From the NCBI GenBank assembly GCA_027618855.1, contig JAQCID010000095.1, positions 1 through 5,460 of the forward strand: a stretch of 5,460 nucleotides of DNA, read 5' to 3'. A model generated the notes under the pieces. That model saw only the letters and a program-made list of their open reading frames with translations. It was not told the DNA's origin and did not search any database. Origin of the DNA: Bacteroidota bacterium (GTDB lineage: Bacteria; Bacteroidota; Bacteroidia; Flavobacteriales_D; Sanyastnellaceae). Below, piece by piece: positions 1-5,120 of this stretch (position 1 is its first letter; each line of letters starts with the position of its first letter). The translations under genes were made by a program, and so were the position numbers.

Positions 1-2342
1 TTCTCAAGTTTATCTCCTTCATAAACGTCAAATAAGGATACTTTGCTCAAGATTTTATTTTCTGCTTTAAAAGCAACTTCTTTAATCACTTCAAAACTGA
101 CACCTTTGTCAAGAATGAATGACAGATCTCTTTTTACAGAAGGGAATTTAGGGAGGTCTTTCGCAACAAGTTTTCTTTTCTTCCGAGCTTTTAAAAGCGG
201 TTTAACGAGTAAGTCAGCCCAAAATACAGGTGCGTCAACGTTACACGTTTTTGTCACATCTGGGTGTACTTGTCCAAATCTACCGATCACATTGTTCCCG
301 ATTTTAATCAGATTCCCCTCCAGTAGCAATCCACCTTCATCCACCATTTCGCTCACTTTGGAGCGTACGCCTACTTGCTCAAGCAATGCGCCTACGGCTT
401 CCTTCAGCGTGAACATATCTACATGTTCGTCGTGTGAATTCCAGTTTACAGGCACTTTGCGCCCCGTCACCCAGAGACTTAAATGTTCCGTTTCTTTATA
501 CCCTTGTGTCTGACCTTTTTCATGGACCTGGTACGTCCTTCCTAACTCGAAAAACCTCAAATCTGTTGATTTGTAATTTCGGTTTCTAGAAATCGCTTCA
601 AGACCCTGAAAAAGCAATGACTGCCTCATCACTCCCAAATCTCCACTAAGAGGATTCAGGATTTCTACTGTTTTCGACGGATCCAAATCACCATCTTTCA
701 CGCATTCAGCATAACTTGATTTTGTCAGAGAATTTGACATGATCTCATTAAATCCACGGGATACAAGTGTTGAACTTAAGCCAAAAAGAATATCTTCTCT
801 GTCTGGTCCAGTAGGAATCTCCAGTGTACTTGATATGCGCGTAGGGATGTTGATTTGGTCAAAGCCATGTATCCTCAGAATCTCCTCAACAACGTCAGCA
901 GGACGCGTAACATCGCTTCTGTATGCAGGAACCATCAAGTTTAATTTGCCTTCACTTTTTCCAATCACCTCTATGTCTAAAGACTTTAAAATGGACATCA
1001 CATGCGTCCGATCGAGTGTTTGCCCGATCAACTTGTCCAACATTTCCCATTCAAGTTCAATTTGATACCCCAGTGAGATTCCAGTTTCACCTAATTCTAT
1101 TGCCCCCACAACCTTGCCTCCGCTCCATTCACAAATGAGTTCGGCGGCTCTCTCTCCAGCGGCTTGAATTAAATTGGGATCTACTTCTCTTTCAAATCTG
1201 AATGATGCATCTGTAGATAGACCATGTCTCTTTGCTGATTTTCGAATCGAAACAGGATTGAAGAAAGCGGATTCTAGTAGGATGCGTTTCGTGTCATTGC
1301 TCACGCCATGTTTCTCGCTTCCAAAGATCCCAGCGATACACATTGCTTCATTTGCATCCGCAATCACTAAATCACTTTCATGGAGTTCTCGTTTTTCTCC
1401 ATCAAGCGTGGTGATCTTCTCGTCTTTTGAAGCAAGTCTTACGCTGAGTCCTCCCTGAATGGTGTCAGCATCGAATGCATGCAGAGGTTGGCCTAACTCG
1501 TGCAGGACGTAATTTGTTGCATCTACGACATTGTTTATAGGTGAACATCCGATACTCTTTAGAAATCTTTGAGCGTGATCAGGTGAGGGCCCCATTGTAA
1601 TCCCTTCAATCTCAATTAATGTATATCTAGGTGCCAACTCCGAAACACTTGCTTCTACTTCTGCTTTAAATCCAGCACTTAACCCCTTTTCGAAGTCAAT
1701 GTTCATGCTCTTCAGCATGGTGACTTCACGAAGACCTTTTTGAGTGAATTCTTGAACGGTTCCGTGTAATAGCCCAGCTCTAAGATCCCTTGCGACACCC
1801 AAATGTCCCATGGCATCATTTCTGTTTGGTGTCAGACCTATTTCTAACACGGAATCAGAACCCACTCCAAATACTTCACTTAAAGCAGTTCCGGGTCTCC
1901 ACTTTTCGTTAAGTTCAATAATACCACCATTTGGTTCTCCAATTCCGACTTCCTCTGCACCGCATAACATCCCATTGCTTACCTCGCCACGTATTTTCCC
2001 TTTTTTAATTTTAAAGGCGTCTCCATCTTCGGGGAAAAGTTCTGTTCCAACCTTAGCCACGACAACTTTTAATCCTGTTGCTGCATTTGGTGCTCCGCAA
2101 ACGATGTCCAATGGCTCGCTCTCTCCAACATCCACTTTGCAACAACGAAGTCTGTCCGCATTTGGATGTTGTTCACAGTGAATAATAGCCCCCACAACGA
2201 GCCCTCGCAATCCACCTTGAATATCATCCACCGTTTCTACGCCTTCGATTTCGAGTCCGGTTGCAGTTAATACAGTGGCCGCATCCATGGCGGTCAGTTG
2301 CAAATCTAAGAATTCATTTATCTTTCTATAGGATACCTTCAT
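1..2342 (-). CDS. pheT: Phenylalanine--tRNA ligase beta subunit (3' end outside window)
   Basis: This is the beta subunit of the alpha2-beta2 cytoplasmic enzyme that charges tRNA-Phe. Beta binds the tRNA and hydrolyses mischarged Tyr-tRNA; the catalytic site is on alpha. I translated 780 uninterrupted codons from the ATG at 2342-2340, starting MKVSYRKINEFL, typical of PheT. Domains in order, with approximate residues: EMAP/OB-fold tRNA-binding domain 46-150 (HPNADRL, NGMLCGAEEVGIG); B3/B4 editing domain 235-388 (NNVVDATNYVLHELGQPLHAFD, RHGLSTDASFRFERE); B5 domain 425-490; catalytic-like core 515-700 (LNPLSGDLGVMRQSLL); and the start of the FDX-ACB anticodon-binding domain from about 728 (FPSVKRDLSFI). 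The family is usually about 800-820 residues, so only the last part of FDX-ACB is missing, cut by the window edge and not by a mutation. The leader is A-rich with no Shine-Dalgarno site. The gene diverges from tRNA-Pro and is not adjacent to pheS. Identification is secure. Confidence 0.97.
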   Translation of the reverse strand, partial: MKVSYRKINEFLDLQLTAMDAATVLTATGLEIEGVETVDDIQGGLRGLVVGAIIHCEQHPNADRLRCCKVDVGESEPLDIVCGAPNAATGLKVVVAKVGTELFPEDGDAFKIKKGKIRGEVSNGMLCGAEEVGIGEPNGGIIELNEKWRPGTALSEVFGVGSDSVLEIGLTPNRNDAMGHLGVARDLRAGLLHGTVQEFTQKGLREVTMLKSMNIDFEKGLSAGFKAEVEASVSELAPRYTLIEIEGITMGPSPDHAQRFLKSIGCSPINNVVDATNYVLHELGQPLHAFDADTIQGGLSVRLASKDEKITTLDGEKRELHESDLVIADANEAMCIAGIFGSEKHGVSNDTKRILLESAFFNPVSIRKSAKRHGLSTDASFRFEREVDPNLIQAAGERAAELICEWSGGKVVGAIELGETGISLGYQIELEWEMLDKLIGQTLDRTHVMSILKSLDIEVIGKSEGKLNLMVPAYRSDVTRPADVVEEILRIHGFDQINIPTRISSTLEIPTGPDREDILFGLSSTLVSRGFNEIMSNSLTKSSYAECVKDGDLDPSKTVEILNPLSGDLGVMRQSLLFQGLEAISRNRNYKSTDLRFFELGRTYQVHEKGQTQGYKETEHLSLWVTGRKVPVNWNSHDEHVDMFTLKEAVGALLEQVGVRSKVSEMVDEGGLLLEGNLIKIGNNVIGRFGQVHPDVTKTCNVDAPVFWADLLVKPLLKARKKRKLVAKDLPKFPSVKRDLSFILDKGVSFEVIKEVAFKAENKILSKVSLFDVYEGDKLE

Positions 2343-2348
2343 AACTGC

Positions 2349-2378
2349 TTTTATTGTGAGGCTAAGTTACTAACTTTG
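2349..2378 (+). promoter_or_regulatory. Candidate tRNA-Pro promoter (Bacteroidota type)
   Basis: TAACTTTG at 2371-2378 matches the Bacteroidota -7 consensus TAnnTTTG exactly and ends 11 bases before the mature tRNA 5' end, a sensible place for a tRNA promoter. The -33 element is less clear. TTTT at 2349-2352 gives an 18-base spacer, while the TTG at 2354-2356 gives only 14. The -7 element sits one base from the oppositely oriented pheT candidate. Confidence 0.5.
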
Positions 2379-2388
2379 CGTCTCCAAA
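2362..2388 (-). promoter_or_regulatory. Candidate pheT promoter
   Basis: Read on the minus strand, TAACTTAG (2369-2362) differs at one position from the Bacteroidota -7 consensus TAnnTTTG. A TTTG (2388-2385) lies 15 bases upstream as a possible -33 element, a spacing shorter than usual. Transcription would start near 2356, giving a leader of about 14 nt before the pheT ATG. The call rests on consensus match and position only. The -33 element overlaps the last bases before the tRNA and the base assigned as its first position. Confidence 0.35.
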
Positions 2389-2389
2389 T

Positions 2390-2462
2390 CGGGATGTAGC
2401 TCAGTTGGTAGAGTGCGCGTCTGGGGGACGTGAAGTCGCAGGTTCAAGTCCTGTCATCCCGA
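2390..2462 (+). tRNA. tRNA-Pro (anticodon GGG)
   Basis: A full 73-nt cloverleaf can be folded by hand. The acceptor stem CGGGATG pairs with CATCCCG (2455-2461). The D arm is GCTC/GAGT with loop AGTTGGTA. The anticodon stem CGCGT/ACGTG closes loop CTGGGGG, with anticodon GGG at 2423-2425. The variable region is AAGTC, and the T arm GCAGG/CCTGT carries loop TTCAAGT. The C1-G72 pair, discriminator A73 and G35/G36 are the known bacterial tRNA-Pro identity elements. G37 would be the usual TrmD methylation site. It reads CCC and CCU proline codons. CCA is not encoded, since CT follows A73, so it must be added after transcription. It has a promoter-like box upstream and a terminator downstream, so it is probably a single-gene transcript. 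Confidence 0.96.
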
Positions 2463-2470
2463 CTGTTTAC

Positions 2471-2496
2471 TGAGTGCTGTTGCGCTCATTATTTTG
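2471..2496 (+). terminator. Intrinsic terminator after tRNA-Pro
   Basis: TGAGTGC (2471-2477) pairs with GCGCTCA (2482-2488) in a 7-bp stem with one G-T wobble. The loop is TGTT, followed at once by the T-rich tail TTATTTTG. It begins 8 bases after the tRNA and well before the next gene, so it would end the tRNA transcript. The rest of the gap to 2574 shows no clear promoter or other structure. Confidence 0.7.
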
Positions 2497-2574
2497 TAAG
2501 GTATATCGTAGAAATGAATAACAAGTAAAAGGTTGAGATTCGCAGTGTAATTTTACCGCAACTAAGAAGTGAAT

Positions 2575-2916
2575 ATGGATTTTGAATTCGAACGGGAGTG
2601 GAATAAACTTTTAAAATTGATGCTGGAAAGGTTTGGCGATCAGCCAGATGTCACCGCCATCGTTTTTGCAGTCGGGCTTCAGGAAGTCTCTCTCGGCCCA
2701 CGAGATTATAAAAAAGACGAGAAAGTAAACCTGATGCATGTTGGGGTTTGCACATTACTTGAGCCACTGGGGTACTACAAAGCTTTGGGACTTGATGAAG
2801 ATGGTTGGCCTCATTTTGAGAGGATAGGCGAGTTGCCAGAATTAGATTCTGACGAACAAGAACTCATGATGAAGCGTCAACTTATCGAATACTTCGCGGC
2901 CTGGATCTCGGATTAA
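2575..2916 (+). CDS. Conserved protein of unknown function, 113 aa
   Basis: I cannot assign a function. The protein is small, acidic and mostly helical by eye, with no signal peptide or membrane segment, so it is probably cytoplasmic. Visible blocks are an N-terminal charged helix (residues 2-20), FGDQPDVTAIVFAVGLQEV (20-38), KKDEKVNLMHVGVCTLLEPLG (46-66), the aromatic stretch YYKALGLDEDGWPHFE (67-82), and a C-terminal helix ending ISD. From memory, short proteins with a similar LMH...GYY...DGWPH pattern are common uncharacterised proteins in Flavobacteriales, which would favour a real conserved gene; I could not search. I chose the ATG at 2575. An in-frame GTG at 2569 would add two residues, but the A/G-rich AAGAAG at 2563-2568 sits too close to it. 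The gene lies between the tRNA terminator and a convergent lipoprotein gene, so it is probably transcribed alone. Confidence 0.8.
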   Translation: MDFEFEREWNKLLKLMLERFGDQPDVTAIVFAVGLQEVSLGPRDYKKDEKVNLMHVGVCTLLEPLGYYKALGLDEDGWPHFERIGELPELDSDEQELMMKRQLIEYFAAWISD

Positions 2917-2921
2917 TTCAG

Positions 2922-3305
2922 TTATTCTACGATAACTTCCTCCTCGTTCGTAATCATCTCTTCAATCTTGATGAGTCCGGACCCATAAAGAGAACCTTTT
3001 GTAGCCTCTATATCTAAGACTGCGAAACCTGCTTGTCCTCCGACATACATGTCAGAAAAGTTAAAGGAGACAAACCCTTCTTCTGATGTTGTTTGAGTGG
3101 TGTCAAACCTAGGCTCACCAACGAAATCTTCATCCAAAGACCCCAAAGCATACAAGCGAACATCACATCCAGCTACTGGAATCTTTTCACCGACTTCGTT
3201 TACACGATACACCTGAATATTTGCGATCGTAGGGTCAATTTCATAGCAACTAGAAATAGCAATTGCGATTGCTGCGAGAGTGAATATGGGAAATAGGCGG
3301 TTCAT
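2922..3305 (-). CDS. Small putative lipoprotein, unknown function, 127 aa
   Basis: The start MNRLFPIFTLAAIAIAISSC is a lipoprotein signal peptide: a short positive N-region, a hydrophobic core at residues 4-17, and an ISSC lipobox with the lipidated Cys at position 20. The mature chain of about 108 residues should therefore sit in the cell envelope, probably anchored in the outer membrane. It is acidic, and its alternating pattern (IQVYRVNEVGEKIPVAGCDVRLYAL, then TTSEEGFVSFNF) suggests a beta-sandwich of the carboxypeptidase-regulatory or transthyretin-like type, a resemblance in pattern only. A second Cys lies at 47. The C-terminus EEMITNEEEVIVE is strongly acidic. No enzyme motif is visible. 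The stop is 5 bp from the stop of the upstream plus-strand gene (convergent), and the start is 51 bp from the divergent cyclophilin gene. The signal peptide supports a real gene; the function is unknown. Confidence 0.75.
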   Translation of the reverse strand: MNRLFPIFTLAAIAIAISSCYEIDPTIANIQVYRVNEVGEKIPVAGCDVRLYALGSLDEDFVGEPRFDTTQTTSEEGFVSFNFSDMYVGGQAGFAVLDIEATKGSLYGSGLIKIEEMITNEEEVIVE

Positions 3306-3319
3306 TGCAGGTAGGGTTA

Positions 3320-3327
3320 TAACTTAG
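3320..3327 (+). promoter_or_regulatory. Weak candidate -7 element for cyclophilin-pheS
   Basis: TAACTTAG lies in the 51-bp gap between two divergent genes and is one mismatch from TAnnTTTG. It is the same octamer as in the pheT leader, and the next base also matches. No convincing -33 TTTG sits at the right distance upstream. Transcription would start near 3333, leaving a leader of about 24 nt. The reverse strand of the same bases could equally serve the lipoprotein gene. Confidence 0.27.
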
Positions 3328-3340
3328 CGGATTGAATTCC

Positions 3341-3345
3341 AAGGA
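3341..3345 (+). promoter_or_regulatory. Possible ribosome binding site of the cyclophilin gene
   Basis: AAGGA ends 11 bases before the ATG at 3357. The spacing is a little long for a Shine-Dalgarno site, but it is the only such match in front of a gene start here. It agrees with the chosen start, which also gives a complete signal peptide. Confidence 0.35.
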
Positions 3346-3356
3346 ACACAAATATC

Positions 3357-4067
3357 ATGAAAAAATCTCAGACACAAACATTTTTAGGGACATTCGCTAT
3401 CATTTTAGCTGCGTTTTTTATGATGTCCGCTTCTGGATGTGATCAGAAAGCCCCCTCTAACTCGCCGCGTAAAGCCATAATTCACACGGATTTAGGCGAT
3501 ATTACCGTGGTCTTGTCTGATTCTACTCCCGAACATCGAGATAATTTTATAAAATTGGCCCAAGAGGGTTTTTACGACAATCTTCTTTTTCATCGTGTGA
3601 TGAAGGGGTTTATGGTTCAAGGGGGAGATCCGAAAAGTTTGGATGCTGATTCTGGGGTGCGTTTGGGTGGCGGAGGTCCAGGGTATACACTTGAAGCGGA
3701 TATGAGATCAGACCTCGTTCATATTAAAGGCGCTCTTGCCGCTGCAAGACAACCCGACAATGTAAACCCTGAGATGAATTCATCAGGCAGTCAGTTTTAT
3801 ATCGTACAAGGCAAAACATGGAAGCCTGGTGAGCTTAAGAGCTTAGAGAGTAAGATACAAGCACAATTTCCAGACTTTGCTTACACTGAAGAGATGAAAA
3901 CACACTATTCTGAAATAGGAGGGACTCCATTTTTAGATATGAATTACACTGTATTTGGTCTTGTAATTGATGGATTAAATATTCTTGATTCGATTGCTGC
4001 CGTTAAAGTTGCATCAGGGAATAGACCCGTTGAGGATGTTAAATTTACTGTTGAAGTTTTGAAATAA
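3357..4067 (+). CDS. Cyclophilin-type peptidyl-prolyl cis-trans isomerase, lipoprotein
   Basis: This enzyme catalyses cis-trans isomerisation of X-Pro bonds and probably assists protein folding in the cell envelope. Residues 1-27 form a lipoprotein signal peptide (KK start, hydrophobic 9-24) with lipobox ASGC and lipid-bearing Cys28. The cyclophilin domain spans about 39-235. FHRVMKGFMVQGGDP (78-92) carries the catalytic Arg80 with Phe85 and Gln88, matching Arg55, Phe60 and Gln63 of human cyclophilin A. GSQFYIV (144-150) follows. Between that block and YTVFG (197-201) is an insert of about 45 mostly charged, helical-looking residues, which from memory is typical of Bacteroidota cyclophilins. 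The trp-like binding-site residue of cyclophilin A (Trp121) is not evident. The length of 236 aa exceeds the roughly 165 aa core because of the signal and insert. The stop overlaps the pheS start (TAATG), implying co-transcription and coupled translation. Cellular location beyond lipid anchoring is inferred. Confidence 0.93.
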   Translation: MKKSQTQTFLGTFAIILAAFFMMSASGCDQKAPSNSPRKAIIHTDLGDITVVLSDSTPEHRDNFIKLAQEGFYDNLLFHRVMKGFMVQGGDPKSLDADSGVRLGGGGPGYTLEADMRSDLVHIKGALAAARQPDNVNPEMNSSGSQFYIVQGKTWKPGELKSLESKIQAQFPDFAYTEEMKTHYSEIGGTPFLDMNYTVFGLVIDGLNILDSIAAVKVASGNRPVEDVKFTVEVLK

Positions 4068-5089
4068 TGAAGGAGGAATTAGATGCATTGCTCATCGATA
4101 TCGAAAGCAGAAGCTTTGATTCTGCGGACCAAGTAGAAGCATTTCGAATAGAATTCATCGGTCGCAATGGGAAGATGAAAGATCTCATGGCTCAGTTTAG
4201 AAGCGTAGCTCCTGAACTCAAACGCGAACTCGGTCCGCTTATTAATCAAGTGAAAGGTGCTGTAGAAGCAAGAGTCGCCCAAGAACAATCAAATTTCAAC
4301 AGCAAAGAAGCTGCAAACGCAAGTGGCATTGATTTGTCACGTCCTGCGGGTGGGGTTCCACTGGGTACGCATCACCCACTTCAGGTAGTGCGTCGAGAAA
4401 TCGTCAGCATCTTTAAGAACATGGGATATGGCGTTGTGGAAGGGCCGGAAATCGAAGATGATTGGCATGTATTTAGTGGACTCAACTTCCCTCCAGAGCA
4501 TCCTGCCAGAGATATGCAGGACACCTTTTTTGTGGAGCGAAATCCAGACCTCCTTTTAAGAACGCATACAAGTTCTGTCCAAGTAAGAGAAATGGAGAGA
4601 CGTAAGCCTCCCATGAGGATCATCATGCCTGGGAGAGTGTTTCGGAACGAAGCTGTTTCTGCTCGCGCCCATTGTATGTTTCACCAGATTGAAGGGCTGT
4701 ATATAGATGAAGATGTTTCTTTTGCGGATCTTAAACAGAACTTGCTTCATTTTGCGAAACTATTTTTCGGTCCAGAAACAAAGATTCGTTTAAGACCTTC
4801 TTACTTTCCTTTCACTGAGCCCAGTGCTGAAGTGGATGTGTATTGGGGCTTAGAAACAGAGGTGGATAAGCGGATTACCAAAGGCACTGGTTGGCTAGAA
4901 ATTCTCGGGTGTGGCATGGTTGACCCTCATGTTTTAGAGGCAAATGGCATTGATTCAAAAAAGTACAGTGGTTTTGCTTTTGGAATGGGCATTGAGCGCA
5001 TCACGATGCTTAAATATCAAATCTCAGACCTTCGACTTTTCTTTGAGAATGACAAGCGTTTCTTAGATCAATTCAGTGGAGAGCGCTAA
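4067..5089 (+). CDS. pheS: Phenylalanine--tRNA ligase alpha subunit
   Basis: This is the catalytic subunit of phenylalanyl-tRNA synthetase, which activates Phe with ATP and transfers it to tRNA-Phe in complex with PheT. Its 340 residues match the usual 325-350. Residues 1-90 are the charged helical N-terminal arm that contacts tRNA. The class II core follows: motif 1 region about 103-145 (HPLQVVRREI, GPEIEDDWHVF); motif 2 about 186-212 (IMPGRVFRNEAVSARAHCMF, with Arg193); the substrate pocket FPFTEPSAEVDV (247-258); GWLEILGCGMVDPHVL (275-290); and motif 3 FGMGIERITMLKY (305-317, with Arg311). Ala304 in GFAFGMG corresponds to E. coli Ala294, known to set amino-acid side-chain selectivity, and is the ordinary residue. 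The ATG shares its A with the cyclophilin stop (TAATG), and no Shine-Dalgarno site precedes it. All catalytic features look intact. Confidence 0.98.
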   Translation: MKEELDALLIDIESRSFDSADQVEAFRIEFIGRNGKMKDLMAQFRSVAPELKRELGPLINQVKGAVEARVAQEQSNFNSKEAANASGIDLSRPAGGVPLGTHHPLQVVRREIVSIFKNMGYGVVEGPEIEDDWHVFSGLNFPPEHPARDMQDTFFVERNPDLLLRTHTSSVQVREMERRKPPMRIIMPGRVFRNEAVSARAHCMFHQIEGLYIDEDVSFADLKQNLLHFAKLFFGPETKIRLRPSYFPFTEPSAEVDVYWGLETEVDKRITKGTGWLEILGCGMVDPHVLEANGIDSKKYSGFAFGMGIERITMLKYQISDLRLFFENDKRFLDQFSGER

Positions 5090-5109
5090 TGCAACTTTAA
5101 ATCGTTGCA
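5090..5109. terminator. Possible weak bidirectional terminator hairpin
   Basis: TGCAAC (5090-5095) and GTTGCA (5104-5109) form a perfect 6-bp inverted repeat around the 8-base loop TTTAAATC. It starts on the base after the pheS stop and lies in the 31-bp gap between pheS and a convergent gene, the expected place for transcription to end on both strands. No proper T-tract follows on either strand, so termination is only a suggestion from position and symmetry. Confidence 0.35.
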
Positions 5110-5120
5110 AGAGATAATGT

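Noticed and set aside
43..2181. Several plus-strand open frames of 71-156 codons between 43 and 2181
   Set aside because: They lie wholly opposite the intact, clearly recognisable pheT frame, have Ser/Pro/Thr-rich low-complexity translations, and show no start signals or family features. They are antisense shadows.
2548..2555. TAATTTTA as a -7 element for the 113-aa unknown protein
   Set aside because: It has one mismatch, and the nearest TTG upstream (2533-2535) is only 12 bases away, too short for a -33/-7 pair. No promoter is called for this gene.
2920..2937. AGTTAT...ATAACT inverted repeat between the convergent 2575-2916 and 2922-3305 genes as a terminator
   Set aside because: The 6-bp stem has only one G-C pair, lies mostly inside the lipoprotein coding end, and has no T-tract. 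It is too weak to call.
4079..4750. Minus-strand open frames of 64-81 codons opposite pheS, and a 67-codon plus-strand frame at 3093-3296 opposite the lipoprotein gene
   Set aside because: They overlap genes with convincing motifs or a signal peptide and encode nothing recognisable.
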